From contig CAJYNG010000008.1 of NCBI GenBank assembly GCA_913775725.1, positions 434,001 to 498,000 on the forward strand: DNA of 64,000 nucleotides, given 5' to 3'. The notes below the pieces were generated by a model. That model did no database searches. It was not told where the DNA came from and saw only the letters and a list, made by a program, of their open reading frames with translations. The DNA comes from an uncultured Stenotrophomonas sp. (GTDB taxonomy: Bacteria > Pseudomonadota > Gammaproteobacteria > Xanthomonadales > Xanthomonadaceae). Shown piece by piece: positions 1 to 8,566 of this stretch. Each line of letters begins with the position of its first letter. The first letter of the stretch is position 1. The translations under genes were made by a program, and so were the position numbers.

Positions 1-58
1 GGTAGTCCTCGTTGAAGGGGATGCGCGTGATGCTGAAGGTGAAGTTCTCGGTCGTCAT
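1..58 (-). CDS. mesX: DUF1852 / MesX-like protein, N-terminal fragment
   Basis: Only the first 19 codons are in the window; the gene runs off the left edge. The start reads MTTENFTFSITRIPFNEDY, which matches the opening of the DUF1852 family as I know it. DUF1852 (MesX) is the partner of the short, folate-independent, oxygen-requiring methionine synthase MesD in Acinetobacter. The FMN reductase gene lies 57 bases upstream on the same strand, as in those loci. The assignment rests on a short peptide plus context. Confidence 0.6.
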   Translation of the reverse strand, partial: MTTENFTFSITRIPFNEDY

Positions 59-115
59 GGGCGGCGTTCCGGTTAGCGGGGTGACATCCGAATGCAGGCT
101 GCTGGCATCCGGCAT

Positions 116-697
116 TCAGAGAATTGCGGCGGTCTCGGCGATGGTGGGCGCTGCGCGATGGGACAGGGCAAGCAAAGGCAGTGCCCGCTGCACTGCCAGC
201 CGTGCGCGCTGGATCAGTGCCTCGTTGTGGACGCGACCCTCGGCGAAATCGCGGTCGGTGGCGTAGACACCCAAGGGCAGGGTGCGGGCCTGGAAGAAGC
301 TGAAAAGTGGCCGCAGCTGATGGTCGATCACCAGCGCGTGGCGCTCGCTGCCGCCGGTGGCAGCCAGCAGGATCGGGGTGTCGACCAGTGCGTCCTGGTG
401 GATGAAATCGAAGAAGTGCTTGAACAGTCCGGTATACGAGCCGCGGTAGACCGGCGTGGCCACCACCAGTACATCGGCCTGTTCTACAGCGACCAGTTGA
501 CGCTCCACAGCCTCTGGCAACTGCGAGCGCCAGAGTGCGCCAGCCAGCTGCGGCGCCAGTTCGCCCAGTTCGATCAGATGCTGCTCGCAATGGACGTCTT
601 CGCCGATCAGGCCCAGCAGATGCTCGGCCAGGGTGGCGGCCCGGGACGGGCGTTGCAGTCCACCGGAGACGGCGACGATACGGAGGGGGCGGGTCAT
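116..697 (-). CDS. msuE: NADPH-dependent FMN reductase (MsuE-like)
   Basis: The 193-residue protein has the flavodoxin-like fold of NADPH-dependent FMN reductases. It opens with a flavin phosphate-binding loop (SGGLQRPSRAATLAEHLL, about residues 11-28) and carries the middle motif TPVYRGSYTGLFKHFFDF (about 81-98) typical of MsuE/SsuE. The family makes reduced FMN for a partner enzyme. Here the partner is probably the MesX/MesD methionine synthase, because the DUF1852 gene follows on the same strand and a MetR-like regulator is divergent. A sulfonate monooxygenase partner is the alternative. Confidence 0.85.
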   Translation of the reverse strand: MTRPLRIVAVSGGLQRPSRAATLAEHLLGLIGEDVHCEQHLIELGELAPQLAGALWRSQLPEAVERQLVAVEQADVLVVATPVYRGSYTGLFKHFFDFIHQDALVDTPILLAATGGSERHALVIDHQLRPLFSFFQARTLPLGVYATDRDFAEGRVHNEALIQRARLAVQRALPLLALSHRAAPTIAETAAIL

Positions 698-873
698 CTA
701 TTCGCTTTCAGCAGGGGAGGGGCTGCTTCGGCGTGATCTGCGGGGGCGCAGTCCTGCAGGCCGGCTGGATCAGCAGGCTGGCAGGCAACCGAAGGCATGA
801 CCCGATGCTAGCCACGCCTTTCCATGACGTAAAATGGTATTACTTCACCAATCCATGAGTGAGATTCATCGTC

Positions 874-1788
874 ATGCTGGAACGGATCCACCTCAGCATC
901 GTGCAGCAGGTCGAGCAGCAGGGCTCGCTCACCGCCGCGGCCGGCGTACTCAACCTGACCCAGTCGGCGCTCAGCCACAGCATGAAGAAGCTGGAGCAGC
1001 AGCTCGGCACCGATGTCTGGCTGCGTGAGGGCCGCAGCCTGCGCCTGACCCAGGCCGGGCAGTACCTGCTGGCGGTCGCCAACCGCGTACTGCCGCAGCT
1101 GGACCTGGCCGAAGAGCGGCTGGGCCAGTTCGCACAGGGCGAGCGTGGCGCCCTGCGCATCGGCATGGAGTGCCACCCCTGCTACCAGTGGCTGCTGAAG
1201 ATCGTCTCGCCGTACCTGGCCGCGTGGCCGGACGTGGATGTGGACGTCAAACAGAAGTTCCAGTTCGGCGGCATCGGCGCGTTGTTCGGCTACGAAATCG
1301 ATCTGCTGGTCACCCCTGATCCGTTGCTGAAGCCGGGCCTGAAGTTCATTCCCGTGTTCGACTACGAGCAGGTGCTGGTGGTGGCCAAGAGCCACGCCCT
1401 GGCCAAGGTGGATTACGTAAAGCCACGCCAGCTCGGCCAGGAAGTGCTGATCAGCTACCCGGTGCCGTTCGAGCGCCTGGACATCTACAACCAGTTCCTG
1501 CTGCCGGCCGGCATCACGCCGCGGCGCCACAAGGCCATTGAAACCACCGACATCATGATGCAGATGGTGGCCAGCGGCCGCGGCGTGGCCGCCATGCCGC
1601 GCTGGCTGGTGGAAGAGTACGCCGCGCGCATGGACGTGGTGCCCGTGCGCCTGGGCGCCAAAGGCATCCCCAAGCAGATCTATCTGGGCGCACGCGAGGC
1701 GGATACCGGCATCGACTACCTGCAGTCCTTCATCGAACTGGCCCGTAACAGCTCGCCGCTTGCCGGCAATGCAGGCGGAGCCCGTTGA
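874..1788 (+). CDS. LysR-family regulator, MetR-like
   Basis: This is a 304-residue LysR-type regulator with an N-terminal winged helix-turn-helix (about residues 1-60, with LTAAAGVLNLTQSALSHSMK) and a substrate-binding effector domain. The opening MLERIHL and the match over the effector domain resemble MetR, which senses homocysteine. The ATG at 874 was chosen over an upstream GTG at 859 because MetR proteins begin this way. It is divergent from the flavin reductase and overlaps the MetF-like gene downstream, so it probably controls both. Confidence 0.8.
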   Translation: MLERIHLSIVQQVEQQGSLTAAAGVLNLTQSALSHSMKKLEQQLGTDVWLREGRSLRLTQAGQYLLAVANRVLPQLDLAEERLGQFAQGERGALRIGMECHPCYQWLLKIVSPYLAAWPDVDVDVKQKFQFGGIGALFGYEIDLLVTPDPLLKPGLKFIPVFDYEQVLVVAKSHALAKVDYVKPRQLGQEVLISYPVPFERLDIYNQFLLPAGITPRRHKAIETTDIMMQMVASGRGVAAMPRWLVEEYAARMDVVPVRLGAKGIPKQIYLGAREADTGIDYLQSFIELARNSSPLAGNAGGAR

Positions 1789-2663
1789 TGCCTGCACCTG
1801 GATCACTGCGGACGGAAGCCTTCATCAACACCTTTTCACTGGAGGTCAGCGCGAAGGCCATGCCCGCGCTGCGCGCCGAGGCCGGCCGCATACCGCATGG
1901 CACGACGATCTCCATTCCCTACCTGGCCAGTGAGGATGACGACGCACGCCTGGTCGCCGCGCACACGGTGCGCGCGCTCGGCTTCGAGCCGATGCCGCAT
2001 CTGTCTGCGCGCCGTATCGGCTCGCGTGCGGCACTCGAGCGCTTCCTGGAGCGTGCTGCCAGCGAGGCCGGTGTCGAGCAGTGCCTGGTGATCGCCGGTG
2101 ACCTCGCCACGCCTGCCGGACCATTTGCTGACAGTGCTTCGATCATCGAAACCGGACTTCTTGAGCGTTTCGGCATCAAGGTCGTGGGTATCGGCGGGCA
2201 CCCGGAAGGCCATCCGGTGATGAGCAGTGACGATCGCTGGCAGGCGCTTGAACGCAAGTGCCAGGTCATCGAATCGCACGGCATGGCGCCCTTGGTCATT
2301 ACCCAGTTCGCCTTCGATGCCGATATCGTGCTGGCGTGGTTGAATGTACTGCGCGCGCGTGGCATCAACGTTCCGGTGCTGGTCGGTGTGCCGGGGCCAG
2401 CAAGCATTGCACGGCTGGTGCGTTACGCCGCAATGTGCGGCGTGGGTGCAAGTGCATCGATGCTGTCCAGATACGGCGTCTCGATCGGCCGACTGCTCGG
2501 CACAGCGGGGCCGGAGATATTCGTCGATCGCCTGGTGAAAGGGCTGAGCAGCGCCCATGGCCAGGTCAGCCCGCACCTGTTCCCGTTCGGCGGCATCGCG
2601 CCGACACTGGATTGGATTGAGCGGTACCGGCTTCGGGACCCGTTTCCCCGGATTCGTCGTTGA
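1788..2663 (+). CDS. methylenetetrahydrofolate reductase-like protein
   Basis: The 291-residue protein resembles the TIM-barrel methylenetetrahydrofolate reductase family (MetF), with segments such as CLVIAGDLATPAGPF and HLFPFGGIAPTLDWI near the positions expected for the barrel. Its ATG overlaps the stop of the regulator by one base (TGATG), so the two are translationally coupled. It is shorter and more divergent than housekeeping MetF and sits next to a folate-independent methionine synthase locus. It may therefore act as an accessory reductase or on another methyl carrier. The family call is good, the exact reaction is not known. Confidence 0.7.
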   Translation: MPAPGSLRTEAFINTFSLEVSAKAMPALRAEAGRIPHGTTISIPYLASEDDDARLVAAHTVRALGFEPMPHLSARRIGSRAALERFLERAASEAGVEQCLVIAGDLATPAGPFADSASIIETGLLERFGIKVVGIGGHPEGHPVMSSDDRWQALERKCQVIESHGMAPLVITQFAFDADIVLAWLNVLRARGINVPVLVGVPGPASIARLVRYAAMCGVGASASMLSRYGVSIGRLLGTAGPEIFVDRLVKGLSSAHGQVSPHLFPFGGIAPTLDWIERYRLRDPFPRIRR

Positions 2664-2746
2664 ATGCCGCGGCTTGGTCGCACGCCGTCCCTGGGCCGGG
2701 TGTGTTCGGCTAGGCTGCAGCCACTGACCGCAAGGATGAAGCGCCG

Positions 2747-3580
2747 ATGATTCGCTGGTTGTTCCTGGCACTTGCTGCGCTGCCGTTCGCTGCCGGCGCT
2801 GTAGTCATCCGCCACGACGTTGACGATGATCGATACCGGATCGACGGATCCGAGTTTCCGGCCCTGGCCGACATGCCCGGCGAAGGGCAGGGCGTTCTGA
2901 TCGCCCCGCAGTGGGTGCTGACAGCAGCGCATGCCGCGCCGATGGAAGGGATGGGGCAGGCCATCACCATCGATGGGAAGGACTACGGCGTGGAACGCGT
3001 ATTCCTGCATCCCGGTTACCGGAGAATGCCTGACGCCTTGGGCAAGGAGGCATTGGCAACGGGAAGTCCTGCGAAGATCCACGCGTTCCTGGCCGGGTCG
3101 GATGACATTGCATTGATCCGGCTCGCCACCCCCGTGAACGATGTGCAGCCCGTGGCGCTCTATCGCGGCACTGCCGAGGTCGCGCAGGTCGCCGCCTTGA
3201 TCGGAAAGGGCGCCACCGGCAATGGATCGGTTGGACTGGTGCCGGGCGGTCCGCATCGCACCACATTGCGGCGGGCGTACAACGCCATTACCGGCGGAAA
3301 CGATCGTTACCTCTGGTATCGGTTCGATGCCCCGCCACAGGGTCTGCCACTTGAAGGCGTGTTGGGCAGCGGCGATAGCGGCGGCCCGCTGCTGATCGAG
3401 GATCACGGTGTCTGGCAGCTGGTGGGCCTGGGCTCCTGGATCAGCGCTGTTCCCGCGCATGCCCTTGAAGCCGGCTTCTATGGCCAGATGGTACACAACG
3501 TGCGGGTATCGCGCTATGCGGGTTGGATCGAGAGTGTCCTGAGTGCGCCAGATTACCGCCCAGTAACACCCGAAGACTGA
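2747..3580 (+). CDS. secreted trypsin-like serine protease (S1 family)
   Basis: The 277-residue protein starts with a Sec signal peptide (residues 1-18, ending AAGA). The S1 catalytic triad is visible: His62 in LTAAHA, Asp120 in SDDIALI and Ser211 in GSGDSGGPL. It should fold as a periplasmic or secreted trypsin-like endopeptidase. The gene stands alone, with an 83-base gap from the MetF-like gene and 89 bases before the next gene. Its substrate is not indicated by the neighbours. Confidence 0.88.
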   Translation: MIRWLFLALAALPFAAGAVVIRHDVDDDRYRIDGSEFPALADMPGEGQGVLIAPQWVLTAAHAAPMEGMGQAITIDGKDYGVERVFLHPGYRRMPDALGKEALATGSPAKIHAFLAGSDDIALIRLATPVNDVQPVALYRGTAEVAQVAALIGKGATGNGSVGLVPGGPHRTTLRRAYNAITGGNDRYLWYRFDAPPQGLPLEGVLGSGDSGGPLLIEDHGVWQLVGLGSWISAVPAHALEAGFYGQMVHNVRVSRYAGWIESVLSAPDYRPVTPED

Positions 3581-3669
3581 CAGCTGTCACTGGCTGCAAC
3601 CCGGGCGAAAGCGAATAGTGAGCGCCAAGGCGAGGGCACCTCGCCACCACTCACCCAGGGGGACCGCTC

Positions 3670-4206
3670 ATGAACATGCTCCAGCAACTCGCCTCGCAGA
3701 CGCCGATCTGGGTCTGGCTGCTCCTGGCCTTCCTGGTCACCCGTGGCATCGCCGCCATGAAGCCGGGCGAGACCTCGTTGCAGAAGCTGGCGATCGTGCC
3801 CGCCCTGTTCGCCATGTGGGGCGCGTGGTCGATCAGTCATCGCTTCGGCGCCTCGCTGACCTCCTGGAGCGAGTGGCTGGCCGGCATCGCCACGGGTGCG
3901 GCGCTTGGCTGGCTGCTGTTGAATCGGTTGAAGCTGACCGTGGACCGCAGCACCGGCAAGCTCTGGCGCAACGCGGACTTCAGCCTGCTGCCGCTGCTGC
4001 TGCTGATCACCTTCCTGGTGAAGTACGGTTTCGAAGTCGCATTTGCGGTGTCGCCGTCGCTGCCCGCCAATGCCGGTTTCAGTGCCGCCTACCTGCTGTT
4101 GTCGGGTGGAATCACCGGTCTCTTCATTGGCAAGTACTGCCGCTACCTGGCCTCGCTGCGACTAGGCGCGGAATCGGCCGAAAGGTCAGCATCGGCCCAC
4201 CCGTAG
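3670..4206 (+). CDS. integral membrane protein, DUF6622-like
   Basis: The 178-residue protein is very hydrophobic, with about five predicted membrane helices (near residues 12-30, 40-58, 68-85, 105-128 and 140-160). It resembles the DUF6622 family of small inner-membrane proteins of unknown function. An SD-like GGGGG lies just before the ATG. Its stop is two bases from the stop of the convergent minus-strand gene. Confidence 0.7.
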   Translation: MNMLQQLASQTPIWVWLLLAFLVTRGIAAMKPGETSLQKLAIVPALFAMWGAWSISHRFGASLTSWSEWLAGIATGAALGWLLLNRLKLTVDRSTGKLWRNADFSLLPLLLLITFLVKYGFEVAFAVSPSLPANAGFSAAYLLLSGGITGLFIGKYCRYLASLRLGAESAERSASAHP

Positions 4207-4208
4207 AG

Positions 4209-4913
4209 TTATTTGTCAGGCCGGAAAGACAGGTGCCGCTTGAAGGTGGCACTCGGCTCGCGTCCTTCATCAGGAGGAAACAAGGAAATAAGTCCAGCTT
4301 CCACAGCGCGGGGACGCATCGCTATTCCTGCGCCCTCCGCCCGATCTATATCTACAGCGCTTACAGTTCCATCCCGTCGTATGTGCATGATCCACTCCAA
4401 TTCGCCATTGAACTGATCAGGCGCTATTGACGAATCGTAGTTGGGCCGACCGAGGACATAGGGCATGTCAGGTGCAATGTCTGAAATGAGTGCATCGACC
4501 GTCGGAAATACATCAACGGTTTGAGATCCCACCACATGGTCCTGTCCATTCACCCTGACCTGATAGGTCCACTTCCCGGCTGGTGCGCCGGCCGGGAACT
4601 CGGCCGGGACACATCGCTTGCGTCCATCTGCATCGTTGAAGCGCGTGCTCACGAGCTGTTTGCCGTCAGCATCCATCGCGCGTAGCTCAATGCTTTTGAC
4701 CTCGATGTCGGCGTTCAGAATAGCGAAGCAGACTTGGTGGTCAAACTGTCCATCCAGTGCGAACGAGCGTGTTTCCTGCCGGGCAAGTGCGCCTTCTGGG
4801 GTCTTTGTCCATAGGAATTCTATGTACGCGTCCCGTGTTGGCAAAGGAGCGGCTTCCGCAACTCCGCCTCCCCAGAGAAAGGCTGGCAAAATCAAAAAGC
4901 AAACCCGGAACAT
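4209..4913 (-). CDS. secreted protein with TonB-C-like tail, unknown function
   Basis: The 234-residue protein has a signal peptide (residues 1-21, ending VAEA). The mature region has two parts. An N-terminal beta-rich half contains paired cysteines near residues 62 and 96. The C-terminal stretch (about 165-234) resembles the C-terminal domain of energy-transducing TonB proteins, though without a TonB-style anchor. It is the last gene downstream of the leader peptide, ligase and exporter genes on the same strand, 74 bases after the peptide gene. It could be an immunity or accessory protein of that cluster, but only position suggests this. Confidence 0.55.
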   Translation of the reverse strand: MFRVCFLILPAFLWGGGVAEAAPLPTRDAYIEFLWTKTPEGALARQETRSFALDGQFDHQVCFAILNADIEVKSIELRAMDADGKQLVSTRFNDADGRKRCVPAEFPAGAPAGKWTYQVRVNGQDHVVGSQTVDVFPTVDALISDIAPDMPYVLGRPNYDSSIAPDQFNGELEWIMHIRRDGTVSAVDIDRAEGAGIAMRPRAVEAGLISLFPPDEGREPSATFKRHLSFRPDK

Positions 4914-4987
4914 GATTGACCTCGCAGAGTCAGGAACTGCTGGCGGCAGGGAAGCCCTGCCGCCAGACTCAAGCGCCGAAGTGGCGA

Positions 4988-5179
4988 TTACTCAATTACG
5001 GGGTGGGTCGTCGGCGGGTCGCTCTTTGGTGTGCAATTGCCGCCGTCCTTCCAGGAGTCGGTTGGCTGGCTCGTACCATTGCCACCACTCACCCGGAGCA
5101 CCTCTTCACGAGAAAGAATACGTCCGAGCACACGATTCTCGGATGCTTCAACACCCGCTACGTTTGACTTCTTGAACAT
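4988..5179 (-). CDS. double-glycine leader peptide, probable graspetide precursor
   Basis: The 63-residue peptide has a strong SD (AAGGAG) seven bases before its ATG. Residues 18-33 (LGRILSREEVLRVSGG) form a classic double-glycine leader with the LSxEE and VSGG pattern recognised by C39 peptidases, so cleavage is expected after Gly33. The 30-residue core is rich in Thr/Ser/Lys (T36, S37, T40, S42, K44, T50, K52, T57, T58) and acidic residues (D41, D45, D54, E63), with one Cys49. These are suitable donors and acceptors for the ester or amide cross-links made by ATP-grasp ligases. The microviridin core motif TxKxPSD is absent, so this would be another class. Confidence 0.7.
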   Translation of the reverse strand: MFKKSNVAGVEASENRVLGRILSREEVLRVSGGNGTSQPTDSWKDGGNCTPKSDPPTTHPVIE

Positions 5180-5218
5180 GAACTTCTCCTTGTTGTCAGC
5201 GGCCTAGGCCGCATGTCC

Positions 5219-5238
5219 GGTGCGGCAGTCGCCGCACC
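5219..5238 (-). terminator. hairpin between ATP-grasp and leader peptide genes
   Basis: GGTGCGGC and GCCGCACC form a perfect 8-bp stem around a 4-base loop. It lies in the 131-base gap between the ligase stop and the peptide start. There is no T-tract, so it may be a processing or stability element that lets the peptide mRNA be more abundant than the upstream message. Confidence 0.4.
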
Positions 5239-5310
5239 CACGATGGGCCGCGGGCTGCGGCAACCATTCGTTCCGAGCGTCTGCAACCTCGCAGACAAAG
5301 CACCATTCAT

Positions 5311-6474
5311 TCATTTCGAAATCACGCCGTGTTCGAAAGCAGAGGCCGTGATGTCATTCAAAGTCAATGCATCGCTGTGTGGCGTGTAGCGGAAATCCGC
5401 CTTGCCATACTCAAGGAACTGGCAGAACGCGTCGAGCACAGGCAGGTCGGCGCACCACGTCTCAATGAAGAAGAATTGTCCAGCCTCATTGACCTCCATG
5501 AAGCACCACCTGCCTTCGGGCGTGATGATGAAATCAAATCCGCCACTGACAATTCCCAACCTGGCCATCAACGCAATGCAGCGTGCGTGGACATCATCAG
5601 GCAGGATCGCTGGTTCGCAACGCGTAATCGAGTTCTGGTCCAGCCGCCAGTCAACATCACCACTCTCCAGCGCCGATGATTCTATCCGGACCGCAAAGCA
5701 ACTCTCACCGAAGAACTGTGCACGGACTTCGTAGTGCTTCTCGACCTTGCCCTGGAATATTCCGGGTGTTGTTCTAAGGATACGGTCGCAGGGTAGGTCC
5801 GCCAAAGCTACCTCAGCGGTGTACGTCTTGCGAACCACGCCATCTTCTTTCCAGATACACCCACCCAGCGGCTTGTAGATGCAGGCGATGCCCTCAGACA
5901 GGAACTGGCGGATATCTCCGGGATCATTGCTGATAAGTGTGCGAGGAATGTCGATTCCCAATTCCAGCGCATAACGGAGTTGCCGTACCTTGGACTCGCA
6001 GAGCAGTGAAGCGGCGTGAGGGTTCACCCAGAACGCTTGAGAGAAGGCCTCGGGATGCGATCGCTCGGCCATCCTCAATTCTTCTGTGGCGAACTCCTGG
6101 TCGAGCGGGTCCACATAGGATGGGGCCGAAATAATGCGCCTTCTTCTGTACCAGACGACATCGACATCGTCCGATGAAATGTCACCTTCGGCGGTATGAA
6201 GTCGTCCGGTCAAGGTGCCTTCAGAGAACGCAAGGCTGCTGGTGTTGCTTTCAGGTACGCGATCGCCTCGCCACTCCAGCACACGATTGCCGCGGACACG
6301 AAGCGCATGCCCGACAACCTTCGCATGGAAGTCACCTTCAACGGTGTGGATCAGAATGGTCCGCGGACCGCCGCGTTGGGCCACCCGGGAGGGCTGTTGA
6401 GCTGAGTTGTCAGGCAAGACTGCGGGCTCCTTCTTCAAGGTGTTGGTGCGGATGAGTACTTCCAGAGCGCTCAT
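5311..6474 (-). CDS. ATP-grasp peptide ligase (MvdC/MvdD-like, graspetide synthetase)
   Basis: The 387-residue protein has the layout of ATP-grasp ribosomal peptide maturases. An N-terminal pre-ATP-grasp region (about 38-110, with ILIHTVEGDFHAKVV and VVWYRRRR) is followed by an ATP-binding lobe with a lysine motif (CIYKPLGG, about 218-225). The C-terminal metal-binding motif is FDFIITPEGRWCFMEVNEAGQFFFIE, seen as FDFII about residue 318 and FMEVNEAGQ about 331-339. Such enzymes activate acidic side chains and cross-link them to Thr, Ser or Lys of the precursor. The start overlaps the end of the exporter gene by 65 bases. Confidence 0.82.
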   Translation of the reverse strand: MSALEVLIRTNTLKKEPAVLPDNSAQQPSRVAQRGGPRTILIHTVEGDFHAKVVGHALRVRGNRVLEWRGDRVPESNTSSLAFSEGTLTGRLHTAEGDISSDDVDVVWYRRRRIISAPSYVDPLDQEFATEELRMAERSHPEAFSQAFWVNPHAASLLCESKVRQLRYALELGIDIPRTLISNDPGDIRQFLSEGIACIYKPLGGCIWKEDGVVRKTYTAEVALADLPCDRILRTTPGIFQGKVEKHYEVRAQFFGESCFAVRIESSALESGDVDWRLDQNSITRCEPAILPDDVHARCIALMARLGIVSGGFDFIITPEGRWCFMEVNEAGQFFFIETWCADLPVLDAFCQFLEYGKADFRYTPHSDALTLNDITASAFEHGVISK

Positions 6475-8566
6475 CCACCTTCATAAAAGAAGTAAGGTCA
6501 ACCACGCGGTCGGCGCTGGAGATGGTTTCCTGGCGATGCGCGAAGATGATGCGGGTCGCCCTGAGATTCGATACGTTGTGGTTGATTGCACGCTCGGTGC
6601 GGACATCGAGATGACTGGTCGCTTCATCAAGGATGAGGATCTTCGGGCGCTTATAGAATGCGCGCGCAAGCAGAAGTCGCTGCTGTTGTCCCCCGGACAG
6701 CGCTGCCCCCATGTCTCCGACCAGTGATTCATAGCCCATAGGCAATGCGACGATGTCCGCGTGGATCCCGGCCATCGTCGCTGCCTCCACGATGGCCTCG
6801 ATGGTCCCATCTGAATCGAAGAACGAAATGTTGTCTGCGATGGTTCCAGCAAAGAGGGTGTCGTCCTGCATGACCACGCCGACCAGATCCCGGTAGGCCG
6901 CAAGGCCGAATGAGCGGATATCCACCCCGTCAATCTCTACCGAGCCCTCGGTAGGCTCCAGCAAGCCCACCATCAATCGTGAAAGCGTGCTCTTGCCGTA
7001 TCCGCTGGGACCGATGATCGCCACGGATTCGCCGTCCTTGAACTCGATAGTGACATTGCGGAAAACCCACGGATCCGACTGGGAGTAACGAAATCCGATA
7101 TTGTTGAGGCGGATTCGTGCCTTCGGTGATCGGCCGCTGTGCGTACTGCTGACATTCTGTTCTTCCTCTGCCAGCGCTACGTCAGCGATACGTTCGGCAT
7201 GCAGTCTCAGCATGCGGAATTCGACGATCTTGTCGACCAGCCCTCCGGCCTTCTGGGCGAACTGGTCGGCATACGCCACGAACGCAACCAGCATGCCGGC
7301 AGAGAAGCTGCCCGACATCACCAGATGTGCGCCGAGAGCCACGATAAGCACGCGCTGCAGCCCGGAAATCGTGCTGCCCATGACGCCGAAGCCCAACGTG
7401 TATCGCTGCACCTGCATCGCACGCTTGTTGGCCTCCATGGTCGCGCTGGCGAGCCGAGCGCGCCGCAGGCCCTGCTTGTTTCCAAGTTTGATGGCCTGGA
7501 TTCCGCGCACCGATTCCATCAGCTCACTTTGCTGGCGCGCCCAGTAAACCAGCTGCTCTTCGTTCAGATGCCAGAGCCGCCTGTAGAGAATCCAGCGCGT
7601 CAGTGTATAAACCGCCACAACGGCGCAGACCAGTAGCGCGAGCTTCGTGCTGTAAAGGCAGATGACGAACAGCGCCAGAGTACCCATCACTCCATCGAGC
7701 ACGGCTTCGATGAAATTTCCCGTCAGTGTGTTCTGGATCGCATGCACGGATGAGAAGCGCGAGAGCACATCACCCATGTGCCGCTTCTGGAAGAAGGACA
7801 GGGGAAGCCGGAGCAGATGGCTGAATAGATTACTGATCCATTCTGTGTTCAGCGCCGCCCCCAGCCAACTGATAATCCACGCGCGCACAAGCTGCAGTGC
7901 TGCCGACACAAGCAGGATGACAGAGAACCCCAGTGCCATCAGTACAAGCAGGCCTCTGTCGGTCGAGAGGATGACATGATCAATCACCCATTGAACCTGG
8001 AATGGCAGCGTCAATGCCAGGACCTCGATCGCCAATGCAAGGCCAAGCAACTGCAATGCCGCCCCGGGCAAGCCGCTGACATCTCCGGCCAGCCGTTGCA
8101 AGCTGATTGAATGACGCTCCTTGATGGGATTGAAGGTGGCCCGCGGGCTCAGTTCAAGCAGGACGCCGGTAAAGTGCCGCCCAGTCTCCGCCAGCGTCAG
8201 ACGTCGAATGCCACGCGAGGGGTCATGAATTTCAAGCCCTTTGCCGCTTACACGGCGCAGTACCACGAAGTGGGTCATGTCCCAGTGCAGGATGCAGGGA
8301 AGTTGGGCGTTGGGGATATCTTCAAGATCCACCTTGATGGGCCTTGACTCGAATCCGAGCTCGTCCGCGATCCGCATGACATCTGCCAGATGCATGCCCT
8401 TCAGCGAAGAGTCGAATCTTCGGCGGAGGCTGGACAGGTCCAGCTCATGCCCATGGAAATTGGCAACCATTGCCAAGCATGCCAAGCCGCACTCCGCGGC
8501 TTCGGACTGATGAATCATCGGCAATCGACGCGACGCCATCCATTCTGAAAACGAAGTCATGCTCAT
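6410..8566 (-). CDS. peptidase-containing ABC transporter (PCAT)
   Basis: The 718-residue protein combines three parts: an N-terminal C39 peptidase (about 15-140) with Gln20, catalytic Cys26 in AECGLACLAM and a His/Asp pair in THFVVLRR and IHDPSRG; a six-helix ABC membrane domain (about 160-450); and an ATPase with Walker A GPSGYGKST, signature ALSGGQQQR and Walker B ILILDEATSHLD. This design cuts the double-glycine leader and exports the mature peptide. The ATG at 8566 overlaps the HlyD stop (ATGA), so the two are translated together. Confidence 0.9.
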   Translation of the reverse strand: MSMTSFSEWMASRRLPMIHQSEAAECGLACLAMVANFHGHELDLSSLRRRFDSSLKGMHLADVMRIADELGFESRPIKVDLEDIPNAQLPCILHWDMTHFVVLRRVSGKGLEIHDPSRGIRRLTLAETGRHFTGVLLELSPRATFNPIKERHSISLQRLAGDVSGLPGAALQLLGLALAIEVLALTLPFQVQWVIDHVILSTDRGLLVLMALGFSVILLVSAALQLVRAWIISWLGAALNTEWISNLFSHLLRLPLSFFQKRHMGDVLSRFSSVHAIQNTLTGNFIEAVLDGVMGTLALFVICLYSTKLALLVCAVVAVYTLTRWILYRRLWHLNEEQLVYWARQQSELMESVRGIQAIKLGNKQGLRRARLASATMEANKRAMQVQRYTLGFGVMGSTISGLQRVLIVALGAHLVMSGSFSAGMLVAFVAYADQFAQKAGGLVDKIVEFRMLRLHAERIADVALAEEEQNVSSTHSGRSPKARIRLNNIGFRYSQSDPWVFRNVTIEFKDGESVAIIGPSGYGKSTLSRLMVGLLEPTEGSVEIDGVDIRSFGLAAYRDLVGVVMQDDTLFAGTIADNISFFDSDGTIEAIVEAATMAGIHADIVALPMGYESLVGDMGAALSGGQQQRLLLARAFYKRPKILILDEATSHLDVRTERAINHNVSNLRATRIIFAHRQETISSADRVVDLTSFMKVDERSGSTHPHQHLEEGARSLA

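Noticed and set aside
4988-5179. Microviridin precursor
   Set aside because: The TxKxPSD core motif and PFFARFL leader motif of microviridins are absent, and a double-glycine leader is present instead.
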